A stretch of 17,987 bases of DNA, taken from the NCBI GenBank assembly GCA_023248175.1, contig JAHFFC010000005.1, forward strand, positions 1 through 17,987, read 5' to 3'. The stretch is from Candidatus Omnitrophota bacterium. Its GTDB lineage: Bacteria; Omnitrophota; Gorgyraeia; JACOVV01. Every line of letters starts with the position of its first letter. The first letter of the stretch is position 1. A program made the translations under genes and the position numbers. A model generated the notes under the pieces. The model was not told the origin of the DNA, made no database searches, and saw only the letters and a list, made by a program, of their open reading frames with translations. Positions 8,166 through 14,081 of the stretch are shown here, piece by piece.

Positions 8166-9260
8166 TCACGATTCTCTAAGAAGATAGACGCCTAGTCCGG
8201 CAAACAGCAAATCAGCCCCCCACGCTCCAAGCCACGGGGGGAGTATGCCAGTTTTTCCGAGAGAAATCGAAATAGAATTTACGGCATAGAAAAAAATACC
8301 AATTATGACACAAACACCAATTCCCGTGAAAAGCCATTTCTTTTGCTGATGGGGAAAGATGGCGAAAGGAATCCCCACTAGAATTAAAACGAAATTCGCG
8401 AAGGGGAACGAGACCCGGCTGTACAACTCGACCAAAAGCCGTCGTGTCACGTTCTTCCCCGAGACGGCGATTCGATCAATATAATCTTCGAGTTGCCCGT
8501 ATTTCATGAAAAGGATCTGGGATTCCATCTTGAGAAAACTTTGCGGAGTTTCATCCAGGTCCATGGTTCTTTCCTCGTAATAAGCCGGCTTATCAATAAT
8601 TTCCCCATCCGCTCCCAGCTGGTAAGAAACGCACGAATAAAGTTTCCATTTATCATTGACGATCCATCCCGCTCTTTCAGCGACAATTTTCGCGGCCGGC
8701 CTGTGGGAGGTATCGTCAATAAAGACAATTAAATCGTACAAGATCTTCTCGTTGGGATCATAACGCTTGGCATAGAACATCCGATTTTTAGTCCCGTAAA
8801 GAGCGACATTCTCAATGACAGATGGATGAGCTTCTTGCGATTCTCTCTCCAAATGCTCTTCCTTAATGGCGTGGGTGACCATCATTGCCTGGGGGATGAG
8901 GCGGTCATTTAGAAACAGGGCCGAAAAAGTAATGACTATGCCAATCACCAGCAGCGGGGAACAGATTCGGTACCAGCTGAGACCGCAGGAGCGCATGGCC
9001 ATCAGTTCTTGAGTTCGATTAAGCTGGCTTAAAGAAGAGATGGCTCCGGTGATGCTGGCCAGCGGCGATGTCTGGACCAGAACGATCGGGATGGTGGCTA
9101 GATAGTATTGGATCAATATCCAAAACGGCACCTGGTTTTTTAGAAAATCATCCAGGTGGGTAAAGAGATCAATGAGCCAGTAGAGAAAAAGAAAACAGAG
9201 CAGAGAGAAACAAAAAGGCCACAGGAATTGCCTCACTAGATAGCGATCAAGGATCTTCAT
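8166..9260 (-). CDS. lptG: LPS export permease, LptG-like (YjgP/YjgQ family)
   Basis: It is one of the two transmembrane subunits of the LptB2FG ABC transporter, which extracts lipopolysaccharide from the inner membrane. The 364-aa protein shows the family layout: N-terminal hydrophobic segments (about residues 12-32, 50-75 and 98-118), a soluble periplasmic jellyroll-like domain (about 125-270), and three C-terminal hydrophobic segments. The cytoplasmic coupling stretch NRTQELMAMRSCG after the second segment is typical. It follows the paralogous lptF by one base. I assign LptG rather than LptF mainly by being second in the pair and by its N-terminus (ILDRYLVRQF), so the F/G label is less certain than the family. 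Confidence 0.85.
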   Translation of the reverse strand: MKILDRYLVRQFLWPFCFSLLCFLFLYWLIDLFTHLDDFLKNQVPFWILIQYYLATIPIVLVQTSPLASITGAISSLSQLNRTQELMAMRSCGLSWYRICSPLLVIGIVITFSALFLNDRLIPQAMMVTHAIKEEHLERESQEAHPSVIENVALYGTKNRMFYAKRYDPNEKILYDLIVFIDDTSHRPAAKIVAERAGWIVNDKWKLYSCVSYQLGADGEIIDKPAYYEERTMDLDETPQSFLKMESQILFMKYGQLEDYIDRIAVSGKNVTRRLLVELYSRVSFPFANFVLILVGIPFAIFPHQQKKWLFTGIGVCVIIGIFFYAVNSISISLGKTGILPPWLGAWGADLLFAGLGVYLLRES

Positions 9261-9261
9261 T

Positions 9262-10356
9262 TTATACGCTCACAATTTTTCTGAAGAGTACAAAACTGAG
9301 ACAGCCCATGAGTCCGTTGGGTAACCATATGGCTATTGGGGCGGCGACGATCCCTTGAATCGCAAGGGCGTCACCGAGCGCCAGGAGGATATAATAAAGA
9401 GCAAAGACTCCAAGGGCGAGAACGGATCCGATGATTCGCTCGCCACGGTGGGTGAGTAAAGCCAGTGGAAAACCGATCAGGGCCAGGAAGAAGTTAGCGA
9501 ACGCCAGCGCGATTTTCCGGTGGAACTCCGCCTGCAGTGGATAAACTGCCACTCCCGAGGATTGCAGGAATTCCATCTCTTGTTTGATATCAGCGAAGGT
9601 CATATCTTTGGGTTTTTTCTGCAGTTCTCCTTTTTGTATTTGCGATGAAAGATTCAGCGTCAAGTAATAAGTTTGAAAGTTCAGCTTATAAATATTGGTT
9701 GGGTCCCGTGGATTGGGTTCGTCGCTAATGCCATCGATCAACTTTAACTTAACGACATCTTTATCGGGGATGGGAATAAATTCTCCCTTTTTAGCCACAA
9801 GGGTTCGGGTTGGCTTCCCCTCTTGAAACTGGTAGATCCGAACGTTGAATAGTTCATGCCCGCGGATGTCATAAATGAAAAGAATATATCCTTCAAAAGC
9901 GCGAATGAACGTTCCCGCCTCCAAATAGGCGGTAGGATTTTTCATTCCGATCTGCGCCAGTAATCTTCGGGAAGCGAAGTGAGTTTTCGGCAAGATTTGA
10001 TCATTGATATAGACGCAGACAACGGTTAAGAGCAGGGCAATTAAGACGATCGGTAGAGAGAGTCTCACCATGCTGATGCCGCAGGAGCGCATTGCGGTAA
10101 TTTCGTTATCGGCTGAGAGGCGGCCGAAGGCCAGTAAAGTCCCCACTAAAACAGCCATCGGCAGAGAGAATGTCAACAGATACGGTACTAAAAACAAAAA
10201 GAGTTTCAGCACCTGAGCGATAGCGACTCCTTTAGAAATGACTAAATCTGCGAATTGCACCAGGTTCCCAACCATCAGAACCAATGTCAATCCCACCAGC
10301 GCGAAAAGGCTGGGGCCGGCGAACTCAGTCAAGATATAACGCTGCAAAGTGAGCAT
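9262..10356 (-). CDS. lptF: LPS export permease, LptF-like (YjgP/YjgQ family)
   Basis: It is the second membrane subunit of the LPS exporter and a paralogue of the next gene, also 364 aa. It has N-terminal hydrophobic segments, the coupling motif SADNEITAMRSCGISM, a periplasmic beta-rich domain (about residues 125-270) and three C-terminal hydrophobic segments. The N-terminus LTLQRYILTEF and the longer TRTLVAKKGEF-type jellyroll strands fit LptF. It starts 4 nt after the comF stop and ends 1 nt before lptG, so the three genes are one transcript. No Shine-Dalgarno sequence is obvious before the ATG, consistent with coupling to comF translation. Confidence 0.86.
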   Translation of the reverse strand: MLTLQRYILTEFAGPSLFALVGLTLVLMVGNLVQFADLVISKGVAIAQVLKLFLFLVPYLLTFSLPMAVLVGTLLAFGRLSADNEITAMRSCGISMVRLSLPIVLIALLLTVVCVYINDQILPKTHFASRRLLAQIGMKNPTAYLEAGTFIRAFEGYILFIYDIRGHELFNVRIYQFQEGKPTRTLVAKKGEFIPIPDKDVVKLKLIDGISDEPNPRDPTNIYKLNFQTYYLTLNLSSQIQKGELQKKPKDMTFADIKQEMEFLQSSGVAVYPLQAEFHRKIALAFANFFLALIGFPLALLTHRGERIIGSVLALGVFALYYILLALGDALAIQGIVAAPIAIWLPNGLMGCLSFVLFRKIVSV

Positions 10357-10360
10357 TTGG

Positions 10361-11047
10361 TTAAGTGAGGGGGGTTCGTGCCAGTGTTAAACCATCAATG
10401 CGCCGGGCTCCCGCCTCCTTTAGAGAAGAGGCGCACTGGTTGAGAGTCGCTCCCGTGGTAAAAAGATCATCCACCAATAGAATTCTCTTGCCGTTTGCCA
10501 AGCCCGGGGCCGAATGGAAGGCAAATTTTACATTCCTTCTTCGATCAGTTTCCGAAAGCTTGGATTGCGGCTGAGTGCCACGAATCCGCTGGAGGGTTTT
10601 CGCGGAGAAAGGAACTTCAAGAGACTTGCCGAGAGCTTCCGCTAACAGGGAAGATTGATTGTAATCCCGCTCCCGTTCCCTGGTTGGATGGAGTGGAACG
10701 GCTGTAATCAGATCCCACGACGCTAGTGGGGAATAAAGCTGGCTAAAAAGAAACATCTGGCGCGCGAAAAAATAGAACAGTTCAGGATGATCGCTGAATT
10801 TCCACTGATGAATCAGCCCTCGAAGGGGCTCCTCGTAGATAAAAACAGAGCGGACGGTCTCTAGAGAGAGTGGATTCTGGCGGCAATGAAAGCAGACTCC
10901 ACCTTGAGATTGCGGCATACCGCATTTGGAACACCAGGGGGGCGTGAGGTATCTTAATTTCCCCAGGCAATCGTGGCAGAGTTGACTCCCCCGCCCGATC
11001 CGAATCCCGCAGGCGGAGCAAACCGGAGGAAACAGTAAATCCAGCAT
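10361..11047 (-). CDS. comF: ComF-family phosphoribosyltransferase (competence-type)
   Basis: This is a type I phosphoribosyltransferase-fold protein of the ComFC/GntX family. In naturally competent bacteria such proteins are needed for DNA uptake, although many non-competent species also carry one. Four CxxC pairs (C10/C13, C24/C27, C39/C42, C52/C55) form the N-terminal zinc-binding part. The PRPP-binding motif LLVDDLFTTGAT is at about residues 190-201. At 228 aa it is full length. No Shine-Dalgarno sequence is visible; a candidate promoter ends about 2 nt before the start codon. It heads the comF-lptF-lptG unit, an unusual-looking but tightly packed combination. Confidence 0.9.
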   Translation of the reverse strand: MLDLLFPPVCSACGIRIGRGSQLCHDCLGKLRYLTPPWCSKCGMPQSQGGVCFHCRQNPLSLETVRSVFIYEEPLRGLIHQWKFSDHPELFYFFARQMFLFSQLYSPLASWDLITAVPLHPTRERERDYNQSSLLAEALGKSLEVPFSAKTLQRIRGTQPQSKLSETDRRRNVKFAFHSAPGLANGKRILLVDDLFTTGATLNQCASSLKEAGARRIDGLTLARTPLT

Positions 11048-11055
11048 GGTGTATT

Positions 11056-11085
11056 ATGTTATCACTCCACAAGTTGGGTTGTCAA
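11056..11085 (-). promoter_or_regulatory. Putative comF promoter (near-leaderless), sharing its -35 box
   Basis: On the minus strand TTGACA (11085-11080, perfect consensus) is followed after 18 nt by TAACAT (11061-11056, 4/6 to TATAAT). The expected transcription start is near 11049, leaving about 2 nt before the comF ATG, and there is no Shine-Dalgarno sequence. The -35 box coincides with that of the divergent promoter. Consensus matching only. Confidence 0.4.
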
Positions 11086-11108
11086 AAGCAGAAGGGCTAT
11101 GTTATGAT
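11079..11108 (+). promoter_or_regulatory. Putative promoter for the HExxH/ECF sigma genes (near-leaderless)
   Basis: TTGTCA at 11079-11084 (5/6) is followed after 18 nt by TATGAT at 11103-11108 (5/6). The expected start is near 11115, which lies past the ATG at 11111 but just before the second in-frame ATG at 11117. No Shine-Dalgarno sequence precedes either codon. Consensus matching only. Confidence 0.4.
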
Positions 11109-11110
11109 AA

Positions 11111-11560
11111 ATGCCGATGACCGAAAAGCAAATTGATCGCCTCATTCACCTCTGGCAGAAGCGTCTCCATCTTGAGGATTTTGAGATTCATTGGAATGTG
11201 TTTCCAGCTAAATCAGTTCCAGAATTAGAGGATGGTTCTCCTGCCTGTGTTCATGTGGCCCAGAGCGACAAAAAGATCTTCATCAGCTTCGCGAAAGAAC
11301 AACAAAGACTCGTTGATGAGGAACTCATCGTTCACGAACTTTCCCACGCGTTTTTGACGCGGTTGGATGAGTTTACGACGCAGGTTATTGATACGTATGT
11401 TGCTGATCCTAAGGCACGCTCCCTCATCATCTTGCAGAAAGACGATATCGGCAATGAGATCGTTGATTGGTTAGTACGGATTTTCATGAAGATGACTTCT
11501 GGGATTTCCCTAAAGCAGAAGAGATCGAAACAGAGGAGGAAAACACGGGCTCATCTGTGA
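11111..11560 (+). CDS. Small HExxH-motif protein, putative zinc metallopeptidase, uncharacterised
   Basis: I do not recognise a named family. The 149-aa protein has IVHELSHAFL with an HExxH zinc-peptidase motif at residues 75-79, and E116 in GNEIVDW could be the third metal ligand. No signal peptide or membrane segment is seen, so it is expected in the cytoplasm; the C-terminus is strongly basic. Similar small HExxH proteins of unknown role occur in phages and bacterial accessory regions, to my recollection. The second ATG at 11117 (147 aa) is the better start if the upstream promoter is real. The stop overlaps a GTG that probably starts the sigma factor, so the two are likely co-translated. 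Proteolysis is unproven. Confidence 0.7.
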   Translation: MPMTEKQIDRLIHLWQKRLHLEDFEIHWNVFPAKSVPELEDGSPACVHVAQSDKKIFISFAKEQQRLVDEELIVHELSHAFLTRLDEFTTQVIDTYVADPKARSLIILQKDDIGNEIVDWLVRIFMKMTSGISLKQKRSKQRRKTRAHL

Positions 11561-12102
11561 TCGAACAAGAAGCAGAAAAAGCCCTTCTTGCTCAATGGCA
11601 AGAGGGGGACCAAGAAAGTTTTTCGCAGATTGTCAAAGCCTACCTTCCGAAGGTCGTCCAGCTCGCCTATCGCTATCTCAAAGACCGTTCACTAGCCGAA
11701 GATGTCGCGCAGGAAATTTTCCTAAAACTTTACCAGAACCCAACAGCTTGGCGACCCACGGCTCGATTCTCGAGCTGGCTTTATCGAGTCACTTTCAACG
11801 CCTGTACCGATCAATGGCGGAAACGAAAAAGGAATCCGGAAAGTGAATTATTAACAGACCAGGAAATTTCAATAACCAGCGCGCCGGATACGTCGCTGAT
11901 CAACAAGGAAACGGCTCAATTGGTTCAACAAGCAATTGATTCTTTGCCCGAAGATCAAAAAAGAGTGATCTTGTTGTACCAAGAAAGGCTTTCTTATGAG
12001 CAGATCACAGAGATTTTGGGCTGTTCTGTCAAAGCGGTTGAGAGGCGATTATATCGATCGAGAAAACAGTTGCGCGGCCAGTTAAAAAAAGTAATCGAAT
12101 AA
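11557..12102 (+). CDS. RNA polymerase sigma factor, ECF subfamily
   Basis: This is an alternative sigma factor with only regions 2 and 4. Region 2 is visible as SFSQIVKAYLPKVVQLAYRYLKD to EDVAQEIFLKLYQN and the FSSWLYRVTFNACTDQWRKRKR stretch that binds the -10 element. Region 4 covers LPEDQKRVILLY and a helix-turn-helix LSYEQITEILGCSVKAVERR that reads the -35 element. I chose the GTG at 11557 (181 aa), which overlaps the previous stop as GTGA; a TTG at 11467 would add 30 acidic residues not typical of the family. AGGAGG at 11534-11539 is 17 nt away, too far for an ordinary ribosome-binding site. An anti-sigma gene lies two genes downstream, and the likely target is the metal-efflux operon that follows. 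Confidence 0.88.
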   Translation: MIEQEAEKALLAQWQEGDQESFSQIVKAYLPKVVQLAYRYLKDRSLAEDVAQEIFLKLYQNPTAWRPTARFSSWLYRVTFNACTDQWRKRKRNPESELLTDQEISITSAPDTSLINKETAQLVQQAIDSLPEDQKRVILLYQERLSYEQITEILGCSVKAVERRLYRSRKQLRGQLKKVIE

Positions 12103-12104
12103 GA

Positions 12105-12131
12105 GGGGGATGCAAGGATTTTATGCGTTAT
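12105..12131 (+). promoter_or_regulatory. Candidate ECF-dependent promoter upstream of the YHS gene
   Basis: GGGGGAT at 12105-12111 and CGTTAT at 12126-12131, separated by 14 nt, lie between the sigma stop codon and the YHS protein gene. The same arrangement with identical spacing occurs before the anti-sigma gene. A CGT-containing -10 is common for ECF factors; the G-rich -35 is not the usual GGAAC type. Inference from two copies. Confidence 0.35.
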
Positions 12132-12155
12132 AAAAGATAGAAAGGAGAAGTGAAT

Positions 12156-12491
12156 ATGAATAGAAAACTAATGGCAGTTCTTACGATGATGGCGTTTGTC
12201 TCTGGAATTGGTTACGCGATGGGAGACGCAGCCAACGGGGTTAGTTCCACTAAAGAAACAGCGCAAGTAAAGAATGTTGGAAACAAAATCTGTCCTGTTA
12301 GTGACAGTGTGATTAAAAAAGGCGAGGGAGGGAGCGTTGAATACGGAGGCAAGGTCTACAACCTTTGCTGTGCCATGTGCTCCAAAGATTTTAAGAAGGA
12401 TCCAAAGAAATATATCCAAAAGGTAGAAGCCATGCAGAAGAAAGCGCAGGCAGAGGAAGGAGTTCACGAACATCATCATGGAGCTCCTTGA
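12156..12491 (+). CDS. Secreted YHS/TRASH-type heavy-metal-binding protein
   Basis: This is a 111-aa protein with a signal peptide (MNRKLMAVLTMMAFVSGIGYA, likely cleaved after GYA). The mature part has a YHS/TRASH-like metal site: ICPVSDS, then VEYGGKVYNLCCAMCSKDF with CCxxC, then DPKKYI. The C-terminus HEHHHGAP is histidine-rich, another metal-binding feature. It is probably a periplasmic metal chaperone or buffer for the efflux system, by analogy with YHS proteins found beside copper-resistance genes; no substrate is provable from sequence. I start at ATG 12156, 8 nt from AAAGGAG (12141-12147); GTG 12150 is too close. The 3' end overlaps the next gene by 14 nt. Confidence 0.82.
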   Translation: MNRKLMAVLTMMAFVSGIGYAMGDAANGVSSTKETAQVKNVGNKICPVSDSVIKKGEGGSVEYGGKVYNLCCAMCSKDFKKDPKKYIQKVEAMQKKAQAEEGVHEHHHGAP

Positions 12492-12912
12492 ACCATTTCA
12501 CCTGCATCCGCTCTTTGTTCATTTTCCCATCGCGCTCTTCATCAGCGCGATGGGGTTAGAAACAGCGGGGTTTCTCTTGAAAAAAGAGTCCCTCCAGCGC
12601 GCCGCTTTCTACAATTATCTTCTGGCGATTCCATTCAGTCTCTTGGCAGTCGGGACTGGCTGGATGGAAGCCGAACACCACCACCTGGTCAATCATCCCG
12701 TTTTGAATGTGCATCGCCTGCTGGGATTGTCGGCGACGGCCTTGGCGGTGACCTCGGCTATTGTATTGGTGATTCTTAAGAAACGGCAAAACCGATGGTT
12801 TGAAATCCTCTTTCTGGTGAGTCTAATTCTCATCGCCACAGAAATAGCGGTTGGCGGCTATTACGGCGGCCGAATGGTGTATGAGTATGGAATAGGAGTA
12901 GAGGGGGGTTAA
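12478..12912 (+). CDS. DUF2231-type four-helix membrane protein
   Basis: This is a predicted inner-membrane protein of 144 aa with four hydrophobic segments (about residues 11-34, 43-61, 78-100 and 107-126). FHLHPLFVHFPIAL at the N-terminus is the characteristic HP-x-HFP motif of DUF2231, and a second histidine group (EAEHHHLVNHP, then VHRLLG) sits between helices 2 and 3. The histidines could bind a metal or heme, but the family's function is unknown to me. It overlaps the YHS gene by 14 nt, so the two are translationally linked, and both sit between the sigma and anti-sigma genes. Confidence 0.8.
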   Translation: MELLEPFHLHPLFVHFPIALFISAMGLETAGFLLKKESLQRAAFYNYLLAIPFSLLAVGTGWMEAEHHHLVNHPVLNVHRLLGLSATALAVTSAIVLVILKKRQNRWFEILFLVSLILIATEIAVGGYYGGRMVYEYGIGVEGG

Positions 12913-12930
12913 AGTCTGTTTTTTCGTTAT
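12904..12930 (+). promoter_or_regulatory. Candidate ECF-dependent promoter upstream of the anti-sigma gene
   Basis: GGGGGTT at 12904-12910 and CGTTAT at 12925-12930 are separated by 14 nt, matching the pattern at 12105-12131; AAAAG follows in both. The G-run overlaps the last codons of the DUF2231 gene. If real, this would drive the anti-sigma, sensor and efflux genes. Inference from two copies only. Confidence 0.35.
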
Positions 12931-12966
12931 TAAAAGTGAAAGTGTTTGAGAAAAGAGGAGAGAATG

Positions 12967-13413
12967 ATGAAATGCCTCGATGATCGAAAAATCCAAGTTT
13001 TTGTTGATAATCGTGTAGAACCGAGGGAGTACGGCCAGATCATGACCCATCTGTCTGAGTGCAAAACGTGTCAGGCCAGGATGGAAGAAGAGAAACGGCT
13101 GAGTTACTTCGTCAAACGGGCGGCCTTGGTCTATGGCGAAACTCATCAGTTAGAGGAAACGATCTTAACAAAAATTGGGGAGTTACGACGCAAACCTGCA
13201 TGGATTCCCGCGCCGGAACCGATTTCCATCCTGCGTTGGATTCAACCGTGGGCGGTTCAAACGGCGGCATTCTGGGTTGTGGCGATTTTACTCGGTGGTT
13301 GGTTAGGGCTCGTCATAGGAACTCCATTGCCAAAAGAATCACTCATCAGCGGCGCAATGAAAGGCTCACTCGTCGAGGTTTTGTCTCAACGGGCGGAGAG
13401 GGGGAGGTCATGA
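12967..13413 (+). CDS. Zinc-finger (ZAS) anti-sigma factor, membrane-anchored
   Basis: This protein is predicted to hold the ECF sigma factor inactive at the inner membrane until a signal is received. The ZAS motif is THLSECKTCQ (H28, C32, C35) within an N-terminal cytoplasmic zf-HC2-type domain. A single transmembrane segment follows (about residues 97-118, from WAVQTAAFWVVAI to LVIG), then about 30 periplasmic residues. Length is 148 aa. I use ATG 12967, 6 nt from GAGGAG (12955-12960); ATG 12964 is equally possible. The stop overlaps the sensor gene start (ATGA at 13410-13413), the same kind of pairing as cnrY-cnrX. Confidence 0.85.
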   Translation: MKCLDDRKIQVFVDNRVEPREYGQIMTHLSECKTCQARMEEEKRLSYFVKRAALVYGETHQLEETILTKIGELRRKPAWIPAPEPISILRWIQPWAVQTAAFWVVAILLGGWLGLVIGTPLPKESLISGAMKGSLVEVLSQRAERGRS

Positions 13414-13904
13414 AACGAGTTTTCTGGATGACGGTTGTGTTTATTTTGTTATTCGCGGGGGCTTTTTATGGGGTCCAAAAAATTCAGCAGTGTCCTTTTA
13501 TGGGGTCAATGGCGGTGGTAAAGTCTGGTTATTGCTGCGCTCAGTCAGGGATCTATCAGAAACTATCGGCGACGCCGGAACAACAAAAAGCGATACAGGT
13601 ATTGGATCAGGAGTTTATAAAAGAGAAGAACCGTCTCTGCATGCAGCTTTGCCAGTCCCGTTATGGTCTGGCTCAGTTACTTCGCCGTGCCGATATAACA
13701 CAAGAAGAATTGGATGAAAAAACAGCAGAAGTTGCTTCGATTCAACTGGCCATGGAACGGGCATCGGTGGCACATATTCTGAAGGTCAAAGAGGTCCTCA
13801 CGCCAGAACAGGCTAAAAAATATATGGGGATGCTTTATCAAGATGTTTGCAGCCAGATGGATGCAAAATCGTGCGGGTTTGTGGTTCCTGAGGAGAAGGG
13901 ATAA
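13410..13904 (+). CDS. Membrane-anchored periplasmic metal sensor, CpxP/Spy/CnrX-like
   Basis: The 164-aa protein has one N-terminal hydrophobic anchor (about residues 5-21) and a periplasmic, mostly helical domain. Two LTxxQ-like motifs, SATPEQQKAI (53-62) and LTPEQAKKY (130-138), identify the CpxP/Spy/metal-resistance superfamily that includes CnrX. Seven cysteines (28, 42, 43, 77, 81, 147, 155), with CMQLC and YCC, and several methionines suit soft-metal binding such as Cu(I). By analogy with CnrX it would bind metal in the periplasm and release the anti-sigma factor's hold on sigma. It overlaps the anti-sigma gene by 4 nt. A longer frame opens at 13059 but lies inside the anti-sigma gene, so I use ATG 13410. 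Confidence 0.8.
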   Translation: MKRVFWMTVVFILLFAGAFYGVQKIQQCPFMGSMAVVKSGYCCAQSGIYQKLSATPEQQKAIQVLDQEFIKEKNRLCMQLCQSRYGLAQLLRRADITQEELDEKTAEVASIQLAMERASVAHILKVKEVLTPEQAKKYMGMLYQDVCSQMDAKSCGFVVPEEKG

Positions 13905-13905
13905 T

Positions 13906-14081
13906 ACAAATGAAATGTTTTCCGAGTGACATTGGAGCCGAGTTCGAAGCACGAAACGGGGTCTTCGGCGAGGACTGTCTGAGCCCAGTGCCATGTTATG
14001 GCGCTGGGCGAGTTCCGCAGCCGCCGTTTCGTGCTTCGAACGTCTTTCGGCGACACGGAACGAGGAAAATATTTCATTTGT
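13906..14081. mobile_element. 176-bp nested inverted-repeat element (MITE/REP-like) at the TolC-like gene start
   Basis: Three nested inverted repeats share one centre. The outer arms are ACAAATGAAATGTTTTCC (13906-13923) against GGAAAATATTTCATTTGT (14064-14081) with one mismatch. The middle arms are GTTCGAAGCACGAAACGG (13942-13959) against its perfect complement at 14024-14041. The inner stem is GCCCAGTGCC (13983-13992) against GGCGCTGGGC (14000-14009) with one mismatch and a 7-nt loop. The whole can fold into one long hairpin. It has no transposase and resembles a non-autonomous MITE or RAYT-mobilised REP. The TolC-like frame stays open throughout. Confidence 0.75.

Noticed and set aside
11467..11556. 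TTG start extending the ECF sigma factor by 30 residues
   Set aside because: The added stretch is acidic, unlike ECF N-termini, and overlaps the HExxH gene by 94 nt; GTG 11557 gives a normal length and a 4-nt overlap.
13059..13409. Long upstream extension of the sensor frame
   Set aside because: It lies wholly inside the anti-sigma gene in another frame and lacks a signal sequence; ATG 13410 directly precedes a membrane anchor and overlaps the anti-sigma stop as ATGA.
13906..14081. Rho-independent terminator ahead of the TolC-like gene
   Set aside because: The hairpin is far too long and has no T-tract after the right arm; it fits a repeat element better.
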